Positions 9,667 to 17,738 of a DNA stretch of 64,000 bases are shown one piece after another. A program made the position numbers and the translations under genes. The notes under the pieces are model-generated. The model did no database searches, was not told the origin of the DNA, and saw nothing but the letters and a program-made list of their open reading frames with translations. The DNA lies in the NCBI RefSeq assembly GCF_001426525.1, contig NZ_LMEW01000035.1, positions 62,001 to 126,000 on the forward strand, written 5' to 3'. Origin of the DNA: Massilia sp. Root133. Lineage in GTDB: Bacteria; Pseudomonadota; Gammaproteobacteria; Burkholderiales; Burkholderiaceae_D. Each line of letters begins with the position of its first letter. The stretch's first letter is position 1.

Positions 9667-9692
9667 TAAAAAAAGGAAGCCCGCAGGCTTCC
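9667..9692 (-). terminator. rho-independent terminator of rne
   Basis: Read on the minus strand, a 7-bp perfect stem (GGAAGCC / GGCTTCC, 4-base loop) is followed by a run of seven T residues. It lies about 20 bases after the rne stop codon, so it is the likely 3' end of the rne transcript. Confidence 0.85.
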
Positions 9693-9712
9693 TTCTTGTC
9701 AGGGCAACGCGT

Positions 9713-12700
9713 TTATTGACGCGTATCCACCTGGATCAGCGGCTCGTTGACCGGCGGCGGCGCTGGCTTGCGCGTGCGGCGCGGACGTGCCGGCGCTTCC
9801 GCCTGCGCGGCTGCTTCCTGGGCGGCGCGCAGCTTTTCCGGATCCGTCGACGCCAGCGTCAGGCCGGCTTGTTCCAGCAGCTCGTTCAAGTCGGCCGGCG
9901 CGGCGACCACCGGGGCCGGTGCGACGGCCGGGGCAGCCGGTGCCGCTTGCGCGACGACAGGCTGTTCGACCTCGGCCGGTGCCAGTGCCGGAGTAGGAGC
10001 CGGAGTCGGAGCGGGAGCCGGAGCGGGCGCGGCGGCCAGAGCGGCCGGGGCTTCGACAGGCGTTTCGACCGGCTGGGCGGCAACATCGGCCTCGGCCTTG
10101 TCGGCCACGGCAGCGGCAACCGACTCGGTCGTCGGGAACGGCCACGGCGTCGGGGCGGCCGGCGCTGCCTCGACGACGGGCTCGGCCGGCACAGCAGCCT
10201 GAGCAGCCGCAGCCGCAGCCGCGGCGGCCTGCTCGGCCTGGACGCGGGCAGCTTCCGCCTGCTCGGCAGCAGCCTTCTCGGCCGCGGCTTTCACTGCTGC
10301 AGCCTTGACCGATTCCGAGGTCGGGAACGGCCACGGACCCAAGGCAACGGCCTTGCCGGGTTTTGCTTCAGGCTTGGCTTTCGCAGCCTTCGCCTCGGCC
10401 TGGACCTTGGCGGCTTCTTCGTCGGCGACCGGCGTGAAAGCCGGGGCTTCGCCTTCGACGACGTCCTGCTCGGCGCCCTCGACCTGGTCGCGGTCGCGAC
10501 GGTTGCGGTTACGGCCGCCACGACGGCGGCGGCGGCGCGGCTCGTCGCCGTGCGCGTCGGTGTCCAGTTCCTCGCCATCCGGGCCGACGGTCGCTACGTC
10601 AATGTTCGCCGTCACCGGCTTCAGTGCTTCCGGGATCTCCGGCTCGCCGGCCAGCGTGATGGCCGCCTGGGCCGCCACGGCCTGGGCCGCGTTCAGCTCC
10701 TCGGTCTTGGCTTCCACGGGAGCGCGCTCGGCGCGTTCCGTACGCTCGGCACCTTCACGCGGCGGACGCGGCTGGCGCGGTGCGCGTTCCGGACGTTCGC
10801 CACGCTCCGGACGCTCGCTGCGTTCGGCACGTTCGCCACGCGGGGCCTGCGGTTGTGCATCCGCCGTGACGGCGGCCTGTTCGCGCGGCTCGCGGGCTTC
10901 GCGCGGTTGACGCGGCTGGCGCGGCGGACGCGCCGGCTTGCCTTCGGTCTCGACCGGCTTGGCGCCTTCCACGGCGGCGTTCACATCGCGTTCCTCGCGC
11001 TCGGCGCGGTTGCGGCCATTGCCGCCGGCGGTGCCGTTGCGGCCGCCGCGGGCATTGCGCTGGCCACGGTTGCCACGCTCGCCGCGTTCGCCGGCGGCCG
11101 GTGCGGCTTCAGCGGGCTTGGGCGGGGCGACCGGTGCGGGCGGCGGCGCGACCGGGACCGGACGGCCGAAGAAGAAGTTGCGCAGCTTGGTGAAGAAACC
11201 TTCCTGGGCCGGCGGCGTCCAGGCCGCAGCGGCGGGCGCGGCGGCCGGTGCCGGGGCGGGTGCCTCGACCGGCTTGGCCGGCTGGCGGTCGACCATCGGT
11301 GCCGGCTGGGCCGGGGTGATCGTCTTGACGACGGCTTCCTGGCGCGGCTTGGCTTCTTCCTTCTGGCGCTTGGCGAAGGCCATGTCGGTGTCGGCCGACT
11401 CGGCCATCGTGTAGCTGGCGGCGTCGTCGTCCAGGCGCGGATCGTCGTGCTTGATACGCTCGAGCTTGTAGTGCGGCGTTTCCAGGTGTTTGTTCGGGAC
11501 CAGGATGACCGTGATACGGTGGCGCGTCTCGATCTTGAGGACTTCGCCGCGCTTTTCGTTCAGCAGGAAAGCGGCGACGTCGACCGGGACCTGGACGTGG
11601 ATCGCGGCCGAGTTCTCCTTCATCGCCTCTTCCTGGATGATGCGCAGCACCTGCAGGGCGGACGATTCGGTATCGCGGATGTGGCCGGTGCCCGAGCAGC
11701 GCGGGCAGGTCACGTGCGAACCTTCCGACAGCGACGGACGCAGGCGCTGGCGCGACAGTTCCATCAGGCCGAAGCGGGAGATCTTGCCCATCTGGACGCG
11801 TGCACGGTCGTGGTGCAGGGCATCCTTCAGGCGCTGTTCCACTTCGCGCTGGTTCTTGGCGACTTCCATGTCGATGAAGTCGATGACGATCAGGCCGCCC
11901 AGGTCGCGCAGGCGCAGCTGGCGGGCCACTTCGTCGGCCGCTTCCAGGTTCGTGTTGAACGCGGTGGTCTCGATGTCCGAGCCGCGGGTGGCGCGGGCCG
12001 AGTTGACGTCGATGGAGACGAGGGCTTCGGTGTGGTCGATCACGATCGCGCCGCCCGACGGCAGCGGCACGGTGCGCGAATACGCAGTCTCGATCTGGTG
12101 CTCGATCTGGAAGCGGGAGAACAGCGGCACGTCGTCCGTGTAGCGCTTCACGCGGTGCGCCATGTCGGGCATCACGTGGCTCATGAACTGCTGGGCCTGG
12201 TCGAAGATCTCGTCGGTATCGATCAGGACTTCGCCGATGTCAGGCTGGAAGTAGTCGCGGATCGCGCGGATGACCAGCGACGATTCTTGATAGATCAGGA
12301 ACGGACCCGGGGCCGACTTGCCGGCGCCTTCGATCGCGCGCCACAGCTGCATCAGGTAATTCAGGTCCCACTGGAGCTCTTCGACGTTGCGGCCGATGCC
12401 GGCGGTGCGGGCGATGACCGACATGCCCTGCGGCAGGTCCAGCTTGTCCATCGTCTCGCGCAGTTCCTGGCGCTCTTCGCCTTCGACGCGGCGCGATACG
12501 CCGCCGCCGCGCGGATTGTTCGGCATCAGGACCAGGTAGCGGCCGGCCAGCGAAATGAACGAGGTCAGGGCCGCGCCCTTGTTGCCGCGTTCTTCCTTTT
12601 CGACCTGCACCATGATTTCCTGGCCTTCGCGCAGGGCTTCCTTGATCGTGCAGTTGCGGACGTCGACGCCGTCGCGGAAATAGGAGCGGGCAACTTCTTT

Positions 12701-12910
12701 GAAGGGGAGGAAACCGTGGCGCTCTTCGCCGTAGCTGACGAAACAGGCTTCGAGAGAGGGTTCGATGCGGGTGATGACGCCTTTGTAGATGTTCGACTTT
12801 CGCTGTTCGCGACCGGCGGTCTCGATATCGATGTCGATCAGTTTCTGGCCATCGACGATCGCTACGCGCAGCTCCTCCTGCTGGGTAGCGTTAAACAACA
12901 TACGTTTCAT
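9713..12910 (-). CDS. rne: ribonuclease E
   Basis: A 1065-residue endoribonuclease, the main mRNA-decay and rRNA/tRNA-processing enzyme and scaffold of the degradosome. The catalytic half (1-~510) contains the S1 domain (about 35-120), the DNase I-like segment with the two metal-binding aspartates D301 (SIDVNSARATRG) and D344 (IVIDFIDMEV), and the zinc-link CPRCSGTG (C402, C405); spacing matches the E. coli enzyme. The C-terminal half is disordered, rich in Ala, Pro, Arg and Glu, with an Arg-rich RNA-binding stretch (EPRRRRRRGGRNRNRR). It carries two copies of a PWPFPT(S/T)ESV motif near residues 859 and 921. It is divergent from rluC, as in E. coli. Confidence 0.95.
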   Translation of the reverse strand: MKRMLFNATQQEELRVAIVDGQKLIDIDIETAGREQRKSNIYKGVITRIEPSLEACFVSYGEERHGFLPFKEVARSYFRDGVDVRNCTIKEALREGQEIMVQVEKEERGNKGAALTSFISLAGRYLVLMPNNPRGGGVSRRVEGEERQELRETMDKLDLPQGMSVIARTAGIGRNVEELQWDLNYLMQLWRAIEGAGKSAPGPFLIYQESSLVIRAIRDYFQPDIGEVLIDTDEIFDQAQQFMSHVMPDMAHRVKRYTDDVPLFSRFQIEHQIETAYSRTVPLPSGGAIVIDHTEALVSIDVNSARATRGSDIETTAFNTNLEAADEVARQLRLRDLGGLIVIDFIDMEVAKNQREVEQRLKDALHHDRARVQMGKISRFGLMELSRQRLRPSLSEGSHVTCPRCSGTGHIRDTESSALQVLRIIQEEAMKENSAAIHVQVPVDVAAFLLNEKRGEVLKIETRHRITVILVPNKHLETPHYKLERIKHDDPRLDDDAASYTMAESADTDMAFAKRQKEEAKPRQEAVVKTITPAQPAPMVDRQPAKPVEAPAPAPAAAPAAAAWTPPAQEGFFTKLRNFFFGRPVPVAPPPAPVAPPKPAEAAPAAGERGERGNRGQRNARGGRNGTAGGNGRNRAEREERDVNAAVEGAKPVETEGKPARPPRQPRQPREAREPREQAAVTADAQPQAPRGERAERSERPERGERPERAPRQPRPPREGAERTERAERAPVEAKTEELNAAQAVAAQAAITLAGEPEIPEALKPVTANIDVATVGPDGEELDTDAHGDEPRRRRRRGGRNRNRRDRDQVEGAEQDVVEGEAPAFTPVADEEAAKVQAEAKAAKAKPEAKPGKAVALGPWPFPTSESVKAAAVKAAAEKAAAEQAEAARVQAEQAAAAAAAAAQAAVPAEPVVEAAPAAPTPWPFPTTESVAAAVADKAEADVAAQPVETPVEAPAALAAAPAPAPAPTPAPTPALAPAEVEQPVVAQAAPAAPAVAPAPVVAAPADLNELLEQAGLTLASTDPEKLRAAQEAAAQAEAPARPRRTRKPAPPPVNEPLIQVDTRQ

Positions 12911-13734
12911 TTTTATAAACTCCGCGACCCGTGGGCCGTTTCATGCCGTCTTTATGCAAGAGCGGCGAAAGTACAGGGATGTACGCGGGGAAGGGAGTGT
13001 TGGCGGTGGTATGCCCGGGGTGTGGCACGGCATGGCCGGCCACAGGGCGCAGTGGCGTCGAACGACATTGCCCCGCGCACGAACGTCCTTGCCGGCCCGG
13101 GCGGCCCGATCGGGGCGGCACAGGGGCAGGCAAGCGGTGCGACACAGCCAGATCTTCAGTGGGCGCGCATGCCGGGGAGCGGAAGGGTGCTGCCGAAACG
13201 GGCGCTCCGGGGCGTGAAGACCGCGGCGCGTGCTGCGCACCTGCTTGATCTTCCCGGATGACTGTCTCCAACAACACTGCTACAGCTCACGACGGTCTAG
13301 CGGCTCCTTACTTCGGGTCGGGCGAAACGGCAAGCGTTATCGACGCCATCACCCGGCGAGCCGACCCTGCGGCCGGCTTGCCGGTACTTATCCTTATAAT
13401 TCCAAACAATCCAATCCTGCATCCTGTGCGGCTACCCGATTGCAACTGCGGTGCAACCCAGGTTCGCACAGGAATGTGCGTACACGTCTAGAAATCCTTG
13501 AAATCCGCCGCTGCGCTTTCGCATTGTCGCTGCGATGCCGCGACACTACTGCCGCTTGCGACGGTTTGGGGATTCCGTTTTTTTCCATCGAATTTGCATT
13601 TTGGCGGGGCCGATGGAGACGCCCCTGTGTAAAATATCGTTTTAATTCTTACACCTGCAGAGGTTTGACCGCCGCCTGTCGATTATATATTCAAAATGAA
13701 GGACTTAGAGAGAATTTCTGGGAAGACAGAGCGA
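12911..13734. other. non-coding region between divergent rne and rluC
   Basis: About 820 bases without a convincing gene; the open frames here have poor codon patterns and no recognisable product. By analogy with E. coli, where rne has a long leader used for autoregulation by RNase E itself, most of this region is probably the rne 5' untranslated leader. A TATAAG hexamer on the minus strand (13393-13398) is a weak candidate -10 box for rne, but no good -35 box accompanies it. The rluC promoter candidate lies at the right end. Composition shifts from GC-rich near rne to AT-rich near rluC. Confidence 0.5.
13665..13693 (+). promoter_or_regulatory. candidate sigma-70 promoter of rluC
   Basis: TTGACC at 13665-13670 is followed by an AT-rich -10 region (TATATT at 13686 or TATTCA at 13688, spacer 15-17). 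Transcription would start near 13698, just after the in-frame ATG at 13696, which favours the ATG at 13735 as the true rluC start. Confidence 0.45.
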
Positions 13735-14757
13735 ATGACCTTGCAAAACGATGGTGTTCCCCCTTCATCACGGACAGATAGCCGCCCTCCTGCCACTGCT
13801 CAGTTTGTCACAATCACCGAGGAAGAAGCAGGCCAGCGCATCGATAATTACCTGCTGCGCGTCTGCAAGGGTGTCCCAAAAAGCCATATTTACCGCATTC
13901 TCCGCTCCGGCGAAGTGCGCGTGAACAAAGGCCGCATCGATCAGTTGTACCGCCTGGCAACGGGCGACATCGTTCGCATCCCGCCTGTCCGCATCGCCGA
14001 AAAGGCCGCGGGCAGCGCCCCTGTACCGGGCGCGGAATTTGCCATCGTGCACGAAGACAGCCACCTGCTCGTGATCGACAAGCCGGCCGGCGTGGCCGTG
14101 CACGGCGGTTCGGGCGTGTCGTATGGCGTCATCGAGCAATTGCGCGCAGCCCGGCCGGACGCCAAATTCCTGGAGCTGGTGCACCGCCTGGACCGTGAAA
14201 CGTCCGGCTTGCTGTTGCTTGCAAAGAAACGTTCCGCGTTGACTAGCCTGCACGAGCAAATGCGCGACGGTACGACCGACAAGCGCTACCTGACGATGGT
14301 GGCCGGCGACTGGCGCAATCCGCGCCAGCACGTGAAGCTGCCGCTGCACAAATACACGACGCCGGACGGCGAGCGCCGCGTCGTCGTGCAGGCGGGCGGC
14401 CAGGAAGCGCATACGGTATTCAACCTGCTGCGCAAGTGGCCGGAGTTCGCGCTGCTGGAAGCGGAACTCAAGACGGGGCGCACGCACCAGATCCGCGTGC
14501 ACCTGGCCTCGAGCGGCTTCCCGATCCTCGGTGACGAGAAATACGGCGATTTTGCGCTCAACAAGCAGCTTCAGAAGGCAACCGATGCGCGCGGCGCCTT
14601 GCGCCGCATGTTCCTGCACGCGTACCAGATCACGTTCCAGCACCCCGACACGGGCAAGCCGCTTACTCTGAAGGCGCCGTTGCCGGCGGAATGCGAGCGT
14701 TTCTTGGTAAGCTTGGGGCCAGCGCAGGAACTCAAAACACGCAGCACCCATCGATAA
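13735..14757 (+). CDS. rluC: 23S rRNA pseudouridine synthase RluC
   Basis: Modifies uridines 955, 2504 and 2580 (E. coli numbering) of 23S rRNA. An N-terminal S4 RNA-binding domain (EEAGQRIDNYLLRVCKGVPK, then VRVNKGRI) is followed by the RluA-type catalytic domain with the signature HRLDRETSGLLLL, whose Asp is the nucleophile, and KTGRTHQIRVHLA. From the ATG at 13735 the protein has 340 residues; an in-frame ATG at 13696 would add 13 residues but sits at the predicted transcription start. It is divergent from rne and followed by a HAD phosphatase, Rieske and sppA genes in the same direction. Confidence 0.93.
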   Translation: MTLQNDGVPPSSRTDSRPPATAQFVTITEEEAGQRIDNYLLRVCKGVPKSHIYRILRSGEVRVNKGRIDQLYRLATGDIVRIPPVRIAEKAAGSAPVPGAEFAIVHEDSHLLVIDKPAGVAVHGGSGVSYGVIEQLRAARPDAKFLELVHRLDRETSGLLLLAKKRSALTSLHEQMRDGTTDKRYLTMVAGDWRNPRQHVKLPLHKYTTPDGERRVVVQAGGQEAHTVFNLLRKWPEFALLEAELKTGRTHQIRVHLASSGFPILGDEKYGDFALNKQLQKATDARGALRRMFLHAYQITFQHPDTGKPLTLKAPLPAECERFLVSLGPAQELKTRSTHR

Positions 14758-14795
14758 CGCGGAATGAGGAGCCGGCGCCACGAGCGCCGGGAGAC

Positions 14796-15455
14796 ATGGC
14801 AAGAAAGCAATTCGATCTGATTGTCTTCGATTGGGACGGCACGCTGATGGACAGCACCGCCACCATCGTCAAATGTATACAGTCTGCAGCCAAGGACCTG
14901 GGCCTGGCTGTTCCGAGCGACGCCGCGGCGTCGCACGTGATCGGCCTCGGCCTGGGCGAAGCCATGCAGGCCGCCATGCCGAACATCGACCCGGCCCTGT
15001 ATCCGCGCATGGTCGAGCGCTATCGCTACCACTTCCTGACGAAAGACCACGAACTGGTCCTGTTCCAGGGCGTGCGGGCGATGCTGGACGAGCTTTCCCA
15101 CGAGGGCTATTTCCTCGCGGTGGCGACCGGCAAGAGCCGGGTCGGCCTGAACCGCGCCCTGAACGCGGCGGGCCTGCTTTCCGTGTTCGATGCGACCCGT
15201 TGCGCCGACGAGACATTTTCCAAACCGCACCCGGCAATGTTGCAAGAATTGACAAGGGAACTCGGCCAGGACATGCGGCGTACCGTTATGATCGGCGACA
15301 CGACGCATGACTTGCTTATGGCAAATAATGCCGGCGCCGCCGGCATCGCCGTCGAGTATGGCGCCCACCCAGTCCAGCAGTTGCAGGCATGCCATCCGGT
15401 TTTCACGGCAAAGAACGTGCCCGAATTGCATCAGTGGCTGGTCGAGAACGCATGA
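14796..15455 (+). CDS. HAD-superfamily hydrolase, phosphoglycolate phosphatase-like
   Basis: A 219-residue haloacid dehalogenase-type phosphatase. Motif I is VFDWDGTLMDS (nucleophile Asp and acid/base Asp), motif II falls at VATGKSRVGL, the Lys motif at SKPHPAML and motif IV at MIGDTTHDLLMA. The alpha-helical cap lies between motifs I and II (subclass IA, as in phosphoglycolate phosphatase). The substrate is not determined. The ATG at 14796 has GGGAG upstream and begins the fold; longer in-frame starts lie inside rluC. Its stop overlaps the start of the Rieske gene (ATGA). Confidence 0.85.
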   Translation: MARKQFDLIVFDWDGTLMDSTATIVKCIQSAAKDLGLAVPSDAAASHVIGLGLGEAMQAAMPNIDPALYPRMVERYRYHFLTKDHELVLFQGVRAMLDELSHEGYFLAVATGKSRVGLNRALNAAGLLSVFDATRCADETFSKPHPAMLQELTRELGQDMRRTVMIGDTTHDLLMANNAGAAGIAVEYGAHPVQQLQACHPVFTAKNVPELHQWLVENA

Positions 15456-15850
15456 GCGATACCGAAGACGTCTACATCTGCGATTCCGCGGCCGTCGAAG
15501 ACGGCGGCAAGGGCGTCCGTTTCCCCGTACTGGCGTTCGGCGACGATGCGACCGGTTTCGTCGTGCGTTTCGGCGGCAGGATCTACGCCTATCTGAACCG
15601 CTGCGCCCACGTGCCGGTCGAACTGGACTGGTTCAAGGGCGAATTCTTCGAATCGAGCAAGCTTTATCTCATGTGTTCGACGCATGGCGCCATCTACTTG
15701 CCCGAGAGCGGCGCCTGCGCAGGCGGTCCTTGCCGTGGCGGCAAACTGCGGCCGATTACCGTGCGGGAAGCCGATAACCGGATTTATTGGCAACCGGACC
15801 AGCATATCCGTCCGCCGACAGCAGGCCTGCGCGACAGCCAGATGAGGTAA
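15452..15850 (+). CDS. Rieske [2Fe-2S] protein
   Basis: A 132-residue single-domain Rieske protein. The cluster ligands are visible as C-A-H in RCAHVPVELDW and C-x2-H in MCSTHGAIYLP, followed by a Cys-containing loop GACAGGPCRGG and the conserved LRPITVREADNRIYW. It has no signal peptide or membrane segment, so it is a soluble electron carrier or a regulatory redox subunit. The partner is unknown. It starts with ATGA overlap at the end of the HAD gene and lies 15 bases before sppA, so the three are probably co-translated. Confidence 0.85.
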   Translation: MSDTEDVYICDSAAVEDGGKGVRFPVLAFGDDATGFVVRFGGRIYAYLNRCAHVPVELDWFKGEFFESSKLYLMCSTHGAIYLPESGACAGGPCRGGKLRPITVREADNRIYWQPDQHIRPPTAGLRDSQMR

Positions 15851-15865
15851 CCACACCAGGTATCT

Positions 15866-16867
15866 ATGAGCGACAACACCAGGAACGACAATCCGAACGA
15901 CAACCGAACGGCCGCACCGACGACCTTCAGCAACTGGGAACGCGAGACCCTGGAACGTCTCGTCTTTGCCACCGTGCGCGAGCAGCGGGCTGCGCGCCGC
16001 TGGGGCATCTTCTTCAAGATGTCCTTTCTTCTGGTGGCATTTTTCGCGATCTGGGCTTATTTCGACTTCAACTTCGGCAGTTCGGATATCGAGGCACTGG
16101 GCCGCCACACCGCGCTGATCGAGATCGACGGCGCCATCGAGGACGAAGGCAGCGGTGCCGCCGATACCGTCATCCCGTCGCTGAACAAAGCATTTTCCGA
16201 TCCGGGCTCGGCAGCCATCGTCTTGCGCATCAACAGCCCGGGCGGCAGTCCCGTGCAAGCGGGCATCATCGTCGACGAAATCCAGCGTCTTAAGAAGGGG
16301 TATCCGAACAAGCCCCTGTATGTGGTCGTGGACGAGATCTGCGCATCGGGCGGCTATTACATCGCGGCGGCGGCCGACAAGATCTACGTCAACAAGGCCA
16401 GTATCGTCGGGTCGGTCGGCGTCCTGATGGACGGCTTCGGCTTCACCGGCCTGATGGACAAGCTCGGCATCGAGCGCCGCCTGCTGACGGCGGGCGAGAA
16501 CAAGGGCTTCCTCGATCCGTTCAGCCCGCAGTCCGACAAACAGAAGCAGCATGCGCTCGAGATGCTCAACGAAATCCATGAGCAATTCATTGCCGTCGTG
16601 CGTGCGGGACGTGGCAAGCGCCTGAAGGAAAATCCGGAAATCTTTTCCGGCCTTTACTGGACGGGCGCCAAGGCGGTCGAGATGGGCCTCGCGGATGGCT
16701 TCGGCACCGTGGACACGGTCGCGCGCGATGTCGTGAAGGCGGAAGACATCATCGATTACACGGCGCACGAGGGCTTGCCTGAGCGTGTGCTGAAGAAATT
16801 TGGCGCGTCGGTCGGCGCCGGTGCGGTGCATTCGATGTACCGGGGTGCCGTACCCAGCTTGCGCTGA
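15866..16867 (+). CDS. sppA: signal peptide peptidase SppA (S49 family)
   Basis: A membrane-anchored serine protease that degrades cleaved signal peptides. One transmembrane segment lies at about residues 48-67. The catalytic domain carries the nucleophile S161 (EICASGGYY) and the general base K213 (AGENKGFLD); the 52-residue spacing matches the S147/K199 dyad of Bacillus subtilis SppA. At 333 residues it is the short, single-domain form rather than the 67-kDa duplicated E. coli form. The gene is the last of the rluC-HAD-Rieske-sppA run. Confidence 0.92.
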   Translation: MSDNTRNDNPNDNRTAAPTTFSNWERETLERLVFATVREQRAARRWGIFFKMSFLLVAFFAIWAYFDFNFGSSDIEALGRHTALIEIDGAIEDEGSGAADTVIPSLNKAFSDPGSAAIVLRINSPGGSPVQAGIIVDEIQRLKKGYPNKPLYVVVDEICASGGYYIAAAADKIYVNKASIVGSVGVLMDGFGFTGLMDKLGIERRLLTAGENKGFLDPFSPQSDKQKQHALEMLNEIHEQFIAVVRAGRGKRLKENPEIFSGLYWTGAKAVEMGLADGFGTVDTVARDVVKAEDIIDYTAHEGLPERVLKKFGASVGAGAVHSMYRGAVPSLR

Positions 16868-16906
16868 GCACGGGCATCGGACGACTGATATGTCTCAATA
16901 TTGGGC

Positions 16907-16934
16907 TTGAAACTTACAAACGGTGGGCTATAGT
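16907..16934 (+). promoter_or_regulatory. strong sigma-70-type promoter of a short transcript
   Basis: TTGAAA (16907-16912), a 16-base spacer and TATAGT (16929-16934). Each box has one mismatch from consensus. Transcription would start about 16941 and meet an intrinsic terminator at 17068-17093, with no convincing gene in between. Confidence 0.7.
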
Positions 16935-16940
16935 TGGTGT

Positions 16941-17093
16941 GTAGCTGTTTCGGCGCAAGCGACAAGAAACCAGCCTGTTCTTGGCGTTGCTGGAACTGCT
17001 TCAGACCCGCATCCGTGCGGTTTCGAGAGAATTCAATTCCTCAAGCTGGAAGTCCCAATCGGGAAGGAAACGACGGCGTATGCCGTCGTTTTC
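16941..17093 (+). ncRNA. candidate small RNA of about 150 nucleotides, unclassified
   Basis: Bounded by a good promoter (16907-16934) and a strong intrinsic terminator (17068-17093). The interior contains short local hairpins (CCGCA-tccg-TGCGG; TCCC-aatc-GGGA). The small open frame inside has no ribosome-binding site and a Cys/Arg-rich translation unlike a protein. I could not match it to 6S RNA, tmRNA, SRP RNA or RNase P RNA. The class is therefore unknown and the call rests on the promoter/terminator pair. Confidence 0.5.
17068..17093. terminator. bidirectional intrinsic terminator
   Basis: A perfect 10-bp inverted repeat (AAACGACGGC / GCCGTCGTTT, 4-base loop) ends in TTTT on the plus strand. 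On the minus strand it begins one base after the stop codon of the gene at 17092-17571. It separates a rightward short transcript from this leftward gene. Confidence 0.8.
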
Positions 17094-17571
17094 ATATTGG
17101 GCGTTCGTCGTCGAGAGCGCCTGGAATCGATTTCACATTTGCTAACGGTGTGCCTGACGACCGGGACGTCGAGCGAGGGCCGCCATGCACGACGACCTTC
17201 CGGCTCAGGCGTGCGCCCTCGTCCGCTTGCTGCGATGTCTCGGCGATAACGCTATCAAGACTGCCCGGCTCGGGCTGGTGAAAGCCGCCTGTCTCCAGCC
17301 AGGCCTGAAAACGGCGCTGAGCCTGCTCATACCATGCGGCGCGCATCGGCAGCTGGTGTTCAAAACAATGTACATGCGGGATGTCGCCACCGCGCGTCCA
17401 GCGCGCCAGCGCAAGCCGAGTCGGGAAAATCGCGGCGTATTCCTGGGCCACCTTCGTCCCGCTGCTTGTGGCCGCGGATGAAGACGGGGTGCTGTGGTTC
17501 TGCTTTTTTTCGATCTGCACGTTTGCCTCGTGGTCTGTGGTTAATCCGATGCGCCGGATGGTGCGGCCCAC
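17092..17571 (-). CDS. hypothetical protein, no recognised family
   Basis: A 159-residue frame starting with GTG, with AGGA six bases upstream, its own promoter (17633-17660) and an intrinsic terminator right after the stop. Codon use in residues ~40-140 looks like a genuine gene. The N-terminal ~40 residues are Ser/Thr/Ala-rich and probably disordered. The middle is rich in aromatic and charged residues (IPHVHCFEHQLPMRAAWYEQ), without signal peptide or membrane segment. I recognise no domain. It could be a lineage-specific gene or a decayed fragment of a larger one. Confidence 0.55.
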   Translation of the reverse strand: MGRTIRRIGLTTDHEANVQIEKKQNHSTPSSSAATSSGTKVAQEYAAIFPTRLALARWTRGGDIPHVHCFEHQLPMRAAWYEQAQRRFQAWLETGGFHQPEPGSLDSVIAETSQQADEGARLSRKVVVHGGPRSTSRSSGTPLANVKSIPGALDDERPI

Positions 17572-17632
17572 CTTTAGTCCTACACTCAGTAACTGTAGGC
17601 CGATTCCTAATCAGGTTTCAGTGTATCAACGG

Positions 17633-17660
17633 GACATAGTCAATTCTTGAGATGTGTCAA
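17633..17660 (-). promoter_or_regulatory. promoter of the hypothetical gene at 17092-17571
   Basis: On the minus strand: TTGACA (17655-17660, perfect), a 16-base spacer and TATGTC (17633-17638). It gives a leader of about 55 bases before the GTG start at 17571. Confidence 0.55.
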
Positions 17661-17702
17661 ACGAGTTCTTGCTTCGAGTTGAAACCCCTGGATTGCTGAA
17701 CT

Positions 17703-17730
17703 TTGACGCTTGCAATCCTTCTGCTACAGT
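17703..17730 (+). promoter_or_regulatory. promoter of rsuA, giving a near-leaderless mRNA
   Basis: TTGACG (17703-17708), 16-base spacer, TACAGT (17725-17730). The expected transcription start, about 17737, is only one or two bases before the ATG at 17739. Confidence 0.6.
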
Positions 17731-17738
17731 CTCGCCCC

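Noticed and set aside
9716..13261. An open frame of 1181 codons on the plus strand opposite rne, with similar long frames opposite mobA-moeA, the YjbH-PAP2 gene, flhA and the EAL gene
   Set aside because: They mirror GC-rich genes whose third positions are nearly all G or C, which leaves the opposite strand open. Their translations are low-complexity and have no domains.
13393..13421. A promoter for rne at TATAAG (minus strand)
   Set aside because: The -10 box is fair but no acceptable -35 box lies 16-18 bases upstream. Kept only as a weak remark.
16941..17093. The small transcript as 6S RNA
   Set aside because: I could not build the long, bulged, end-paired stem of 6S RNA. The identity is therefore left open.
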